Below are positions 22,459-32,108 of a DNA stretch of 64,000 nt, piece after piece. Below the pieces are notes generated by a model that was not told the DNA's origin, made no database searches, and saw only the letters and a program-made list of their open reading frames with translations. The stretch is taken from contig NZ_WOTN01000004.1 in assembly GCF_010993745.1 (NCBI RefSeq), positions 310,001-374,000 on the forward strand, in the 5' to 3' direction. Position numbers and translations under genes: made by a program. How positions within the stretch are numbered: the stretch's first letter is position 1; every line of letters begins with the position of its first letter. This DNA comes from Fodinicola acaciae. GTDB taxonomy: Bacteria > Actinomycetota > Actinomycetes > Mycobacteriales > HKI-0501.

Positions 22459-25350
22459 ATGCGGTTCGGCGTGCTCGGCGACCTCGCCGCCACCACCGGC
22501 GATGGTGAGCCGATCGCGCTCGGTCCACGCAAGCAGCGGCTGACCCTCGCCGTGTTGCTGGCCAAGGCCAACCAGGTCGTGCCGGTCGACCAGCTGATCG
22601 ACGCCGTCTGGGGTGCCACCCCTCCGAAGACCGCCGGCAAGAACCTCCAGGTGTACGTGCATCACCTGCGCCAGCTGATGGACGATCCGGCGCGGATCAG
22701 CCGCGAGCCGACCGGCTATCGGCTGCGCGTCGACCCCGGTGAGCTCGACGCCGACCGGTTCACCGAGCTGGTCGGCGAAGGCCGGCCGCGCGAAGCGCTG
22801 AGCCTGTGGCGCGGCGAGCCGTACGCCGGCCTGCACAACGTCGAGGAGCTGAAGGCCGCCGCCGACCAGCTGACCGACCGCCGGCTGGCCGCGATTGAGA
22901 GCCGCGTCGACGCCGATCTCGCGGGCAATCTCGCGGGCACTGCCGGACTCGTCGACGAGCTCACCGACCTGGTCGAGAAGTGGCCGTGGCGAGAGCGGTT
23001 CGTCGGTCAACTGATGCGCGCGCTGCACCGCGCCGGCCGGCAGGCCGACGCACTGGCCGTGTACGAGCGCGGCCGCGCGGCGATGGCCGACCGGCTCGGC
23101 ATCGACCCGAGTCCACAGCTGCGCCGGATCGAGCGCGAGGTGCGCGCCGGCGCGTACGTCCCGGTGCCGGCGCAGCTGCCGGCCGACGTCGCCGGTTTCG
23201 CCGGCCGGCACGAGCATCTCGACGCCGACCACCGGATCATCGCCATCAGCGGTCCGGCCGGCGTCGGCAAGACCGCGCTGGCGATCCGCATCGGCCACCG
23301 GCTGCGGCCGAGCTGTCCAGACGGCCAGCTCTACGTCAACCTGGCCGGCGCGCACGGCCGTCCCGGCGACCCGACCGCCGTACTCGCCGGATTCCTCCGC
23401 GCGCTCGGCACACCGTCTGCGGCCATCCCGGACAGCCTCGGCGAGCGGACCGCCCTCTATCGCGAGCTGCTGGCCGGCCGCCGGCTGCTCGTCGTGCTCG
23501 ACAACGCCGCCGACCAACGCCAGATCGAGCCGCTGCTGCCGGACAACGACACCTGTCGGGTCGTCATCACCAGCCGGGTGCGGCTGCCGGTCGGCCACCA
23601 GATCGACCTGCGGCCGCTGGAGCTGGCCGACAGCCTCGACCTGATCCACCGGATGGTCGGCGACCGCGAGGACGCCGAGGCGGCGCGCGAGCTGGCCGAG
23701 CTGTGCGGCGGCCTGCCACTCGCGCTGAAGGTCGCCGGCGCCAAGCTGGTCACGCGTACGCACTGGACGCTGCGCGAACTGGTCGACCGGCTCGGCGACG
23801 AGCACCGGCGGCTCGACGAGCTGCGCTATCGCCAGCTGGAGGTGCGCGCCAGCTTCGCGCTCAGCTACCAGGGCCTGACCGAGCCGGCCGCGCGGCTGTT
23901 CCGCCTGCTCGGCCTGCTGGACAGTCCGGACGTGGCCGGCTGGGTCGCCGCGGCGCTGCTGGACTGCGCGATCGCGGACGCCGAGCCGCTGCTGGCCGAG
24001 CTGGTCGACACGCAGCTGCTGGAGTCAGCCGGCCGCGATGCCGCAGGCCAGCACCGCTATCGCTTCCACGACCTCCTCCGCGTGTACGCGCGCGAACGCG
24101 TGCGTACGGAGGAGGAAGCAGCGGAGCGTACGGCCTCACTGGCACGTGCGTTCGGCGCCTGGCTGACCCTGCTCGACCGCGCGCATGCGGCCGTCTTCGG
24201 TCGTGGCCAGCAGACATACGCGGCCCGCTGGTCGCCACCGGACGGCTGGCCCGAGCTGCTGCTGGACGCCTCGCTGGCCTGGCCGGACTCCGAGCGCGCC
24301 AACCTGATGGCCGCCGTACGGCAGGCGGCCGACCAGGCCGAGCTGGCCGACTTCAGCTGGGAACTGGCGGCGTTGGCGATCGAGGAGTTCTCCGCACTGG
24401 ACGAGGGTGAGGACTGGCGCGACGCCGGCGCGTACGCACTGGCCGCCCTGATCCGGCTCGGTCACTCACGCGGCCAGGCCGCGGTCGGCCTGCAGCTCGG
24501 CGCACTGCACGCGGGTCGCCGGCGATATGCCGAGGCGGTCGCCGAGATCGATCGCGCACATGAGCTGTTCACCGAGATCGGCGACGGCCACGGCGTCGGA
24601 CTCGCGCTGCGGCACCGCGGCATCATGGCGATGGCCGCCGGAGACCTGCACGGGTCGTGGGATCTGCTGCAGGAGGCACGCGCGCTGCTGAGCGAGAGTG
24701 GTGACCTCGGCGCGGAGGCGCACGCGCTCGTTTACCTTGGCCGCATCGCCGCCGCACGCGGCGAAGTCGAGGTCGCACTGCGTACGTTTGCCGAGTCCAC
24801 CGAGCTGGCTCGGCGCGCGCCGGCGGAGAAACTGTTCTACGAGGCCACGTTCTGGACCGGCCAGACGCTGCTGTCCTACGGCCGGCCGGGAGCCGCCGAG
24901 ACGCTGCACACCGCGGCCGACCAGCTGCTCGCGCTCGGCGCACGGGTCGCCGACGCGTATGGCCTGCTGGCGCGGGGCGACGCCTGCCGAGCCGCCGGCC
25001 GGCTGGCCGAGAGCAACACCTTCTTCGCCGAGTGCCTGACTGTCGCGCGGCAGAACCGCGACCGGCTCATGCAGGCTCGCGCGCTGGCCCGGATGGCACA
25101 GCTGGCCGTACGACGTGGCCGCGGCGCGAAGGCCGTCGACCTGGTCGAGCAGTGCCTGCCGCTGGTCGAACACGGCTGTCCACCACTCGACCACGCGCAG
25201 CTGCTCGACGCGGCCGGCGACGCGCACCACGCGGCCGGCTCGGCCACGAAAGCGGCCGCGTACTGGCGGCGCAGCGCCGACCTGCTGGCCGCGCTCGGCC
25301 TGGCCGACGCCGACCGGATCGCGGCCAAGCTGTCCGCGGCTGCGAGTTGA
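22459..25350 (+). CDS. AfsR/SARP-family regulator (BTAD, NB-ARC, TPR)
   Basis: 963 residues from ATG 22459, with GAAGGTG 6 nt upstream. Order: OmpR-type winged helix (about 1-90, RFGVLGDLAATTGDG...LTLAVLLAKANQVVPVDQLIDAVWG), BTAD all-helical domain (about 95-240), NB-ARC ATPase with Walker A GPAGVGKTA (265-273) and LLVVLDNAAD Walker B, GLPLALK motif, then TPR repeats to the C-terminus. Such proteins integrate signals and switch on secondary metabolism or morphological genes in actinomycetes. No biosynthetic cluster adjoins, so the targets are not local or are unknown. Confidence 0.9.
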   Translation: MRFGVLGDLAATTGDGEPIALGPRKQRLTLAVLLAKANQVVPVDQLIDAVWGATPPKTAGKNLQVYVHHLRQLMDDPARISREPTGYRLRVDPGELDADRFTELVGEGRPREALSLWRGEPYAGLHNVEELKAAADQLTDRRLAAIESRVDADLAGNLAGTAGLVDELTDLVEKWPWRERFVGQLMRALHRAGRQADALAVYERGRAAMADRLGIDPSPQLRRIEREVRAGAYVPVPAQLPADVAGFAGRHEHLDADHRIIAISGPAGVGKTALAIRIGHRLRPSCPDGQLYVNLAGAHGRPGDPTAVLAGFLRALGTPSAAIPDSLGERTALYRELLAGRRLLVVLDNAADQRQIEPLLPDNDTCRVVITSRVRLPVGHQIDLRPLELADSLDLIHRMVGDREDAEAARELAELCGGLPLALKVAGAKLVTRTHWTLRELVDRLGDEHRRLDELRYRQLEVRASFALSYQGLTEPAARLFRLLGLLDSPDVAGWVAAALLDCAIADAEPLLAELVDTQLLESAGRDAAGQHRYRFHDLLRVYARERVRTEEEAAERTASLARAFGAWLTLLDRAHAAVFGRGQQTYAARWSPPDGWPELLLDASLAWPDSERANLMAAVRQAADQAELADFSWELAALAIEEFSALDEGEDWRDAGAYALAALIRLGHSRGQAAVGLQLGALHAGRRRYAEAVAEIDRAHELFTEIGDGHGVGLALRHRGIMAMAAGDLHGSWDLLQEARALLSESGDLGAEAHALVYLGRIAAARGEVEVALRTFAESTELARRAPAEKLFYEATFWTGQTLLSYGRPGAAETLHTAADQLLALGARVADAYGLLARGDACRAAGRLAESNTFFAECLTVARQNRDRLMQARALARMAQLAVRRGRGAKAVDLVEQCLPLVEHGCPPLDHAQLLDAAGDAHHAAGSATKAAAYWRRSADLLAALGLADADRIAAKLSAAAS

Positions 25351-25504
25351 ATCACGGACTATCCCCGGCGTTTCGTGGGTTGCCCTCAACAACGGGTGAC
25401 TTTCTCGCCTGTTTGTCCATTTTCCCGCACCGTCCCAGGACGCGCGTGGCCAGCACGCCTGGTAGGAACGATGCGGTAGCAAAACGTTAAGGGGAGACCG
25501 GCAG

Positions 25505-26944
25505 ATGGCTGAACAGGCACAGATCGGGGTGACCGGACTGGCGGTCATGGGCCGCAACCTGGCCCGCAACCTCGCCAGACACGGACACGCGGTGGCTCTG
25601 CACAACCGCAGCCAGGCCCGCACCGACGCGCTGGTCGCCGAGCACGGAGACGAAGGCACGTTCGTCCCGTCGACCTCGATGCAGGAGTTCGTGGCGTCGC
25701 TGGAGCGGCCCCGCCGGGTGATCATCATGGTCAAGGCAGGCGGCCCGACCGACGCGGTGATCGAGGAGCTGGCGCCGCTGATGGAGCCGGGCGACGTGAT
25801 CGTCGACGGCGGCAACGCGCTGTTCACCGACACGCGCCGGCGCGAGGCCGAGCTGCGCAAGGCCGACCTGCACTTCGTCGGCACCGGCATCTCCGGTGGT
25901 GAGGAAGGCGCGCTGCACGGTCCGAGCATCATGCCCGGCGGCTCGGCGCAGGCGTACGAGTCGCTCGGCCCGCTGCTGGAGTCGATCGCCGCCAATGTGG
26001 ACGGCACGCCGTGCTGCACGCACGTCGGCCCGGACGGCGCCGGCCACTTCGTGAAGATGGTGCACAACGGCATCGAGTACGCCGACATGCAGCTCATCGG
26101 CGAGTCGTACGACCTGCTGCGCAACGGCCTTGGCATGGCGCCCGGCGACATCGCCAACGTCTTCCGGCAGTGGAACTCCGGCGATCTGGAGTCGTATCTG
26201 GTGGAGATCACCGCCGAGGTGCTCGGCCACGCCGACCACGACACCGGCAAGCCGCTGGTCGACGTGATCACCGACGCCGCCGAGCAGAAAGGCACCGGTC
26301 GCTGGACCGTGCAGTCCGCGCTCGACCTCGGCGTACCGGTCACCGGCATCGCCGAGGCGGTGTTCGCTCGCGCGCTGTCCGGCCACGCCGAGCAGCGGGT
26401 CGCCGCCCGCGAGCTGCCGGGGCCGTCCGGCAACTGGGGGCTGTCCAACTCCGACGCCTTCATCGCCGACGTCCGCAACGCCTTGTACGCCTCCAAGGTC
26501 GTCGCGTACGCGCAGGGCTTCGACCAGATCCGCGCTGGCTCCGAGGCGTACGCCTGGAACGTCAACCTCGGCGCGATGGCGACGATCTGGCGCGGCGGCT
26601 GCATCATCCGCGCGCGCTTCCTCGACCGGATCCGTGAGGCGTACGACAAACGTGGCGACCTGCCGTCGCTGCTGGTCGACGACTACTTCACCGAGGCCGT
26701 CGGCCAGGCGCAGGCGTCGTGGCGCCGGGTCGTGGCCGGCGCCGCGCAGTACGGCGTGCCAGTGCCAGGCTTCGCGTCCGCTCTGTCCTACTACGACGGT
26801 CTGCGCGCGCAGCGGCTGCCGGCGGCACTGACGCAGGGCCTGCGCGACTTCTTCGGCGCGCACACCTACCGGCGCACGGACAAGGACGGCACCTTCCACA
26901 CGCTGTGGGCCGAGGAGGGTCGCCCGGAGGTCTCCACCGACTGA
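25505..26944 (+). CDS. gnd: 6-phosphogluconate dehydrogenase, decarboxylating
   Basis: 479 residues, the length of the classical dimeric enzyme. N-terminal NADP fold GVTGLAVMGRNLARNLA, substrate motifs VDGGNALFTDT, GTGISGGEEGALHGPSIMPGG, and the catalytic GHFVKMVHNGIEY, then the all-helical C-domain with QKGTGRWTV and SALSYYDGLR. It converts 6-phosphogluconate to ribulose 5-phosphate in the pentose phosphate pathway, producing NADPH. Ribosome-binding site GGGGAG precedes ATG 25505. A 27-bp palindrome follows the gene. Confidence 0.95.
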   Translation: MAEQAQIGVTGLAVMGRNLARNLARHGHAVALHNRSQARTDALVAEHGDEGTFVPSTSMQEFVASLERPRRVIIMVKAGGPTDAVIEELAPLMEPGDVIVDGGNALFTDTRRREAELRKADLHFVGTGISGGEEGALHGPSIMPGGSAQAYESLGPLLESIAANVDGTPCCTHVGPDGAGHFVKMVHNGIEYADMQLIGESYDLLRNGLGMAPGDIANVFRQWNSGDLESYLVEITAEVLGHADHDTGKPLVDVITDAAEQKGTGRWTVQSALDLGVPVTGIAEAVFARALSGHAEQRVAARELPGPSGNWGLSNSDAFIADVRNALYASKVVAYAQGFDQIRAGSEAYAWNVNLGAMATIWRGGCIIRARFLDRIREAYDKRGDLPSLLVDDYFTEAVGQAQASWRRVVAGAAQYGVPVPGFASALSYYDGLRAQRLPAALTQGLRDFFGAHTYRRTDKDGTFHTLWAEEGRPEVSTD

Positions 26945-26960
26945 TTTTCTTGTCGGCAGC

Positions 26961-26987
26961 GGACGCAATCGGATTCCGATTGCGTCC
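26961..26987. repeat. 27-bp palindromic repeat, copy 1 (also terminator-like)
   Basis: Arms GGACGCAATCGG and CCGATTGCGTCC flank ATT. A near-identical palindrome with AAT in the centre lies inside the coding region at 43383-43409. A further partial GCAATCGGA occurs at about 27030. Position after gnd would suit a terminator, but recurrence suggests a dispersed repeat. Confidence 0.7.
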
Positions 26988-27119
26988 GCTGATGCCCGCT
27001 GACCTGCGGTTGCGCGTACGCAGGTTGCAATCGGACACCCGTATGTCCCCGGCTGGGTTAGGGTGGCCGTCCAGGACCGTAACGGCATGTTTCCTGCCTG
27101 ACCTCACTACCCGACTGGG

Positions 27120-28952
27120 ATGCGCCTGATGAGCCTCGACACCTGGTGGATCGGCCCGACCGCGCCACGTAGCATCGCCGACATCACCGCACGGCACGCG
27201 GAGAAGATCCCGGACAAGGTGGTGATCCAGCGCCGTGTCGAGCGCAGCTGGCAGCCGGTCACCGCGAAGCAGTTCCACGCCGAGGTCGTCCAGGTCGCCA
27301 AGGGCCTGATCGCGCGCGGGGTGACGCCAGGTGAGCGGGTCGCGCTGATGGCCAAGACGCGATACGAGTGGACGCTGTGCGACGCGGCGATCCTGGCGGC
27401 AGGCGCGGTGACCGTGCCGGTCTACGAGACCTCCTCGGCCGACCAGCTGGAGTGGATCCTCGGCGACTCCGGCGCGGTCGCCGCGATCGTGGAAACCCCC
27501 GGCCACGACCGGCGGCTGGCCGGCCTCACCGACAAGCTGCCTGAGCTGCGCGACCACTGGGTGATCGACGGTAAGGACGAGGGCCACACGCTGGCCAGCC
27601 TCATCGAGGCCGGAAAGGACGTCGACGACGCGGAGCTGGAGCAGCGGCGCGACGGGATGAGCCGCGACACGCTCGCGACGATCATCTACACCTCCGGCAC
27701 CACCGGCAGGCCGAAGGGCTGCGAGCTCACCCACGGCAACTTCCTGGCCGAGATCATCAGCGCGGTCGAATGTCTGCCGGAGCTGTTCGAAGGCGACGAC
27801 GCCAGTACGCTGCTGTTCCTTCCGCTCGCGCACGTGTTCGGCCGGATGATCCAGATGGCCGTACTCATGTCCGCCGCCAAGCTGGCGCACAGCGACGTCG
27901 GCCGACTGACGGTCGACCTGCAGCCGGTCAAGCCGACCTTCGTCCTGGCCGTGCCGCGGGTCTTCGAGCGCGTGTACGACCGTGCGCGCAGCCGCGCCGC
28001 GTCCGGTGGCCGGGAGAAGATCTTCGACCAGGCGGTGAACACCGCGATCGAATACAGCAAGGCGCTGGAAACCGGACGGCCGGGCCTGGTGTTGTCCGGC
28101 AAACGCGCGGTCTTCGACAAGCTGGTCTTCAGCAAGCTGCGCGAGGCGATGGGTGGCCAGGTCAGGTGGGCCGTGTCCGGCGGCTCGGCGCTCGGCGAGC
28201 GGCTGGCGCATTTCTTCCGCGGCGCCGGCGTGACCGTGCTGGAAGGCTATGGCCTCACCGAGACGACCGCGGCCGCCGCGGTCAACACGCGCGCCGGCAC
28301 CAAAATCGGTACGGTCGGCCGCGCATTGCCTGGATTCGAAATCAAAATCGCTGACGATGGCGAGATTTTGCTGCGGGGTGGCCACGTTTTCCATCGCTAC
28401 TGGAACAACGAGGCAGCCACCAAGGAAGCGCTGACCGACGACGGTTGGTTTCGCACCGGTGACCTGGGCTCGCTGGACTCCGAGGGTTATCTGCGGATCA
28501 CCGGCCGGAAGAAGGAAATCATCGTCACCGCGGCCGGCAAGAACGTCTCGCCCGGTCCGCTCGAGGACATCGTCCGCTCGCATCCGCTGATCAGCCAGGC
28601 GATGGTGGTCGGCGACGGACGTAACGCGGTGGCGGCGCTGATCACCCTCGACGCCGAGTCGGTGCCGCAGTGGCTGGAGAGCAAGGGCCGCGACAAGAAG
28701 ACCCCGATCGCCGACCTGGTCGAGGATCCGGACGTGCTGGCCGAGATCCGCAAGCCGATCGACGCCGCCAACGCCACCGTGTCGGCCGCGGAGAAGATCA
28801 GTCGCTTTCGCATCCTGACGGTGGACTTCACCGAGGAGGCCGGGCACATCACGCCGTCGCTGAAGCTCAAGCGCGCGGTGATCACGCGCGACTTCGCCGA
28901 CGAGATCGAGGCCTTGTACGCGCGTAAAGGCTCCGCCTCGCGCGCCGAATAA
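27120..28952 (+). CDS. Long-chain acyl-CoA synthetase (FadD15-like)
   Basis: 610 residues from ATG 27120 (an ATG at 27129 is possible). AMP-binding motifs: IIYTSGTTGRPKGCELTH (A3), LPLAHVFGRM, EGYGLTETTAA (A5), GDLGSLDSEGYLRITGRKKEII (A7/A8) and a C-terminal region with PSLKLKR. Long-chain synthetases activate fatty acids to acyl-CoA at the membrane for beta-oxidation or lipid assembly. It stands alone after gnd and before the divergent-facing serine hydrolase. Confidence 0.9.
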   Translation: MRLMSLDTWWIGPTAPRSIADITARHAEKIPDKVVIQRRVERSWQPVTAKQFHAEVVQVAKGLIARGVTPGERVALMAKTRYEWTLCDAAILAAGAVTVPVYETSSADQLEWILGDSGAVAAIVETPGHDRRLAGLTDKLPELRDHWVIDGKDEGHTLASLIEAGKDVDDAELEQRRDGMSRDTLATIIYTSGTTGRPKGCELTHGNFLAEIISAVECLPELFEGDDASTLLFLPLAHVFGRMIQMAVLMSAAKLAHSDVGRLTVDLQPVKPTFVLAVPRVFERVYDRARSRAASGGREKIFDQAVNTAIEYSKALETGRPGLVLSGKRAVFDKLVFSKLREAMGGQVRWAVSGGSALGERLAHFFRGAGVTVLEGYGLTETTAAAAVNTRAGTKIGTVGRALPGFEIKIADDGEILLRGGHVFHRYWNNEAATKEALTDDGWFRTGDLGSLDSEGYLRITGRKKEIIVTAAGKNVSPGPLEDIVRSHPLISQAMVVGDGRNAVAALITLDAESVPQWLESKGRDKKTPIADLVEDPDVLAEIRKPIDAANATVSAAEKISRFRILTVDFTEEAGHITPSLKLKRAVITRDFADEIEALYARKGSASRAE

Positions 28953-29024
28953 CCCTCTCGCGAGGGTGACGTTTGACGGCCGCCGCGCCGGCGCCGACCG
29001 CCAAACGGCATCCTCGGCAGGGGG

Positions 29025-30140
29025 TCAGCCGCAGAGTTGGTGCTGGACGAGGGTGTCGACCGCGTCCTCGACCGCCTTACCTTCCTGCAGGGTCGTGGCG
29101 GTCTGCGCCGACATGGAGACGACGACACTTCGGCGACCGTCGGCGGAGACGGCCGTACGGGTCTTGTAGCCGACCTGGTCGCCGGCCGGAGCCCAGTACG
29201 ACCCGCCGCAGGTCAGCGGCCGGACGAACACACCGAGGGCGTAGCGGACGCCAGGCCACAGCCAGCTGACGTCCTTGTCGACGGTGACCGTGCGGTCCAT
29301 CTCGGCAAGCAGCCGCGGCGACAGCAGTTTGCCGCCGCGCAACGCGCGGATGAAGGTCTCCAGGTCGGCTGTGGTCGACAGCAGGCCACCGGAGGCGTCC
29401 GCGTCGACGATCCTGGTCACGTCGACCACCGGCTCACCGACCGCGAAGCGCTGATAGCCGTGCGCGTGCGGACCGGGGATTTCCGGAGAATAGCCAGGAA
29501 AACTGGTGTGCTTCAGGTGCAGCGGCCGGACGATCCGGCGATCCACCTCGACATGCCATGGCCGGCCGGTCACCTTGCCGATGATCATGCCGAGCAGGGC
29601 ATAGCCGGTGTTGGAATAGCTCCAACCGGTGACCGGCGGGTGTTTCATCGCACCGCGTACGATTTCCTCGGGCGTGTGCATGTCGAAGCGGTGCTCGCGA
29701 AACTCCTGCTCCGTGGTGAGGTCCGGATAGTTCCCGTCGTAGATGCCGGCGGTGTGATAAAGCAGCTGTCGCACGGTGATCCGCGTGCCGTCGTTGCCGT
29801 TTCCGGTGACGACGCCAGGCAGCCATCGCGCCACCTTGTCCTCCAACGACATCCGGTGCTCGCCGGCCAGTTGGAGCACCACGGTGGCGACGAACGTCTT
29901 GTTGGTGCTGCCGATCCGGAACCGGCCGTTGGGCGGCACCGGCTGGCCGGTCGCCACGTTGCCGACCCCGCTGGTCACGTTTTGCCGGTGGCCGCCGACG
30001 TACGACCTGGCCTGGATGCCGGTGATTCCGAGCGCGTGCAACGCATCCGCGTCATGCTGCAACGTCGTCTTGTCTGCCGCCGCGGCGGTCAACGGCAGCA
30101 GGCACAGGGCGGCCGCCACGGCTATCGTCTTTCGTATCAC
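29025..30140 (-). CDS. Secreted serine hydrolase, beta-lactamase class C/DD-peptidase fold
   Basis: 371 residues from GTG 30140, chosen because GGAG lies 5 nt upstream and a proper signal peptide (MIRKTIAVAAALCLLPLTAAAA) then begins the protein; earlier in-frame starts are poorer. Catalytic Ser78-x-x-Lys81 (STNK) and Tyr175-x-Asn177 (YSN) match the class C beta-lactamase/D-Ala-D-Ala carboxypeptidase family. Likely acts on peptidoglycan peptides or small esters outside the membrane. No clear partner gene. Confidence 0.85.
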   Translation of the reverse strand: MIRKTIAVAAALCLLPLTAAAADKTTLQHDADALHALGITGIQARSYVGGHRQNVTSGVGNVATGQPVPPNGRFRIGSTNKTFVATVVLQLAGEHRMSLEDKVARWLPGVVTGNGNDGTRITVRQLLYHTAGIYDGNYPDLTTEQEFREHRFDMHTPEEIVRGAMKHPPVTGWSYSNTGYALLGMIIGKVTGRPWHVEVDRRIVRPLHLKHTSFPGYSPEIPGPHAHGYQRFAVGEPVVDVTRIVDADASGGLLSTTADLETFIRALRGGKLLSPRLLAEMDRTVTVDKDVSWLWPGVRYALGVFVRPLTCGGSYWAPAGDQVGYKTRTAVSADGRRSVVVSMSAQTATTLQEGKAVEDAVDTLVQHQLCG

Positions 30141-30235
30141 CAAAACTCCGATCTTCGAGGACATCCCCTCGGACCCTGCCAACCGGCCGCCGCCGGCACG
30201 ACCGGCTCAGCTATCGAGTTTTGGTACGGCTGGCC

Positions 30236-31103
30236 CTACCTGGGCCGCAGATCGACGGTCCTGGACAGCCGCAGGCAGTGCGGCCGGAAGCCGACCGCCG
30301 GCCAGAACCGCGACGCGAGCAGGTTGGTGGTCCGCCAGTCGGTCGCCATGCCGGTCTCGCCGCGCTCGACCGCGTCCGCCAGCGCGGCCCGTGTCACCGC
30401 GAGCCCGACGCCAACGGCTCCGCCTCGGCCTCCGCCGCCCAGACGATGACGAGCCCGACCGCCCGGCCATCCCGCCGGCCGAGAAAATACCGCGCACTGT
30501 TCTCGTTCAGATTTTTGCTGTGTACGACGGGCAACCGGTCGTAATAGTCGTCCGACCGGCGCATGAACACCGGCGACTCGTGCAGATGCCCCGGCAGCGC
30601 ACGCAGCAGCGGCAACACCTCGTCGAGGTCCTCTGGACCGGCGGCGGTGACGCGCAGGCCTGGCACCGGCCGCGCCGGCGGCAGCGTTTTCAGCGCGTGC
30701 ATGCCATATTCGGCCTGGTGCCCGAAGGTCAGCCGCTGGAAGGTGGCGACGATTCCGGCGCGCACAAGGGAACGTGCACGGCGTGGGTGGTTTCGCCGGC
30801 GGCCACCCATTTCGCGGCCGCCGCCGCGTACGCCCGCACCAAGCCTTCCGGGTCGCCCGCGGCGCAGAACGGTGGCGACCACCTGCCGTACGGGAGTCGG
30901 CTCGCCGCCAGCACGGCGACCACCGCACCCTTTCGAGTCGTGACCCAGCATTCCCCCTGCTGGCGGAGGATCTCCAGCGCACCCACGGGATCGTCGGGCG
31001 CGGACGACAACAGCGGCTCCGCTCGCCGCGCGCGTGCGTGCAGCTCGGCGACCAACATGGCGGCCGCTGGCAAATCCTCGTCGGTCCCCCGTCGTACGCG
31101 CAT
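30236..31103 (-). pseudogene. GNAT acetyltransferase gene with two frameshifts
   Basis: Three successive reading frames on the minus strand read as one GNAT protein. Part 1, from ATG 31103, starts MRVRRGTDEDLPAAAMLVAEL and runs to about 30765 (HAVHVPLC). Part 2 (about 30760-30410) has VATFQRLTFGHQAEYGMHAL and ARYFLGRRDGRAVGLVIVWA. Part 3 runs to the stop at 30236 (GVGLAVTRAALADAVERG...RPHCLRLSRTVDLRPR). Both shifts equal loss of one base in the GC-rich strand. Either the gene is decaying or the assembly has errors at both places. The intact protein would be about 288 residues with tandem GNAT-like domains. Confidence 0.75.
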
Positions 31104-31140
31104 GCCCGGACGTTAGGCCGCCGCGGCGTGGCCGTCGACC

Positions 31141-32022
31141 TTATTTCATGCCGGTGGTGGAGGTGGACAGCGACCGCGGATCCCGCCGCCGCCAGCCGCC
31201 GCGCTCGACCGTGGCGAGAAACCGGTCGACGGCCGCGTTGAACAGCTCTGGCTCCTCCAGGTTGGCGGTGTGGCCGGTCCGCGGCAAAATCTGCAGGCCG
31301 GCGGTCGGGATCGTCCGTTTCAGCATGAGATCCGCCTCCAGGCAACCCTCGTCCTCGTCGCCGACTAGGACAAGCACCGGTGTCTCGATCGCCGCCAGTT
31401 GTGCTTGCAGCGCATACAAAGACGGCCGCGCGGACTGCACTCCGCGCATCGTGAGTGCTGAGCCGGCGGACGAATGCTCGGCCAGTTGCGCGGCAAACTC
31501 GGCCCATCCGCGCGGATTCTTGTTCTGGAACTGCACACGCGCCGGTCCGAGCGCATATCGCTTCGCGACCTCGGTCGCACCTTCGGCCTCGAACGCGGCG
31601 GCGGTTGCCTCGCATTCGGCGCGAAACGCGCCCTGCCGGTCCGGATGGGCGCCATAGCCGGCGCCGGCGACGACCGCGCCGCGTACGCGGTCAGGATGCC
31701 GCAACACCAGGTGCAGAGCCGCGAAACCTCCCATCGACAATCCGACGACGTGAGTTTCCGTGATATCCAACGCATCCAGGACCGCGACCGCGTCGGCGAC
31801 CGCGCGCTCCTGCGAGTACGCGGCCGGATCCGCCGGCACGTCCGACGGCGGATAACCACGCGCGGCGTACGTGACACATCGGTAACTACCCGAAAAATGC
31901 CGCACCTGCGGCTCCCAGCTTCGGTGGTCGCCGGCGAACTCGTGAATGAACAGGATCGGCTCGCCAGATCCGGTCTGCTCGACGTGCAACCGCACTCCGT
32001 CATTCGTGGTGATTGCCGGCAT
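31141..32022 (-). CDS. Alpha/beta hydrolase of the FCD regulon
   Basis: 293 residues from ATG 32022 with GAGGGG upstream. Oxyanion loop LFIHEFAGDHRSW, nucleophile GLSMG (Ser96), acid LVGDEDEG and His in PRTGHTANLEEP. Similar to enol-lactonases and to the deformylases of pyridine catabolism (NicD-type), so a ring-fission product is a reasonable substrate (inference). It is transcribed divergently from the MFS transporter and starts just below an operator shared with the molybdenum-hydroxylase promoter at 42.25 kb. Confidence 0.8.
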   Translation of the reverse strand: MPAITTNDGVRLHVEQTGSGEPILFIHEFAGDHRSWEPQVRHFSGSYRCVTYAARGYPPSDVPADPAAYSQERAVADAVAVLDALDITETHVVGLSMGGFAALHLVLRHPDRVRGAVVAGAGYGAHPDRQGAFRAECEATAAAFEAEGATEVAKRYALGPARVQFQNKNPRGWAEFAAQLAEHSSAGSALTMRGVQSARPSLYALQAQLAAIETPVLVLVGDEDEGCLEADLMLKRTIPTAGLQILPRTGHTANLEEPELFNAAVDRFLATVERGGWRRRDPRSLSTSTTGMK

Positions 32023-32048
32023 ATCGCCTGCCCCTCTCGGCGCGACCA

Positions 32049-32078
32049 TTGAAATATGGTATACCAACTGATATACCA
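32049..32078. promoter_or_regulatory. Candidate GntR/FCD operator with MFS promoter
   Basis: TTGAAATATGGTATACCAA at 32049-32067 contains the perfect palindrome TGGTATACCA (32057-32066), followed by a degenerate copy TGATATACCA (32069-32078). TTGAAA (32049-32054) and TATACC (32072-32077), 17 bp apart, form a promoter for the plus-strand MFS gene, so the operator fills the spacer. The same 19-bp sequence occurs inverted at 42247-42265. Confidence 0.8.
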
Positions 32079-32108
32079 GAGCCTTCCCAGCACGCGGGAG
32101 GTGGATCG

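Noticed and set aside
21193-23805. 870-residue minus-strand open frame
   Set aside because: Antisense to the PHP and SARP genes, both with clear domains and ribosome-binding sites; its long frame is a by-product of high GC.
24466-27088. Long minus-strand frames opposite SARP and gnd (24466-26649, 25487-27088)
   Set aside because: Antisense to confidently identified genes; low-complexity composition without motifs.
26688-28847. 719-residue minus-strand frame
   Set aside because: Complement of the acyl-CoA synthetase gene; Asp/Gln/Arg-rich shadow sequence.
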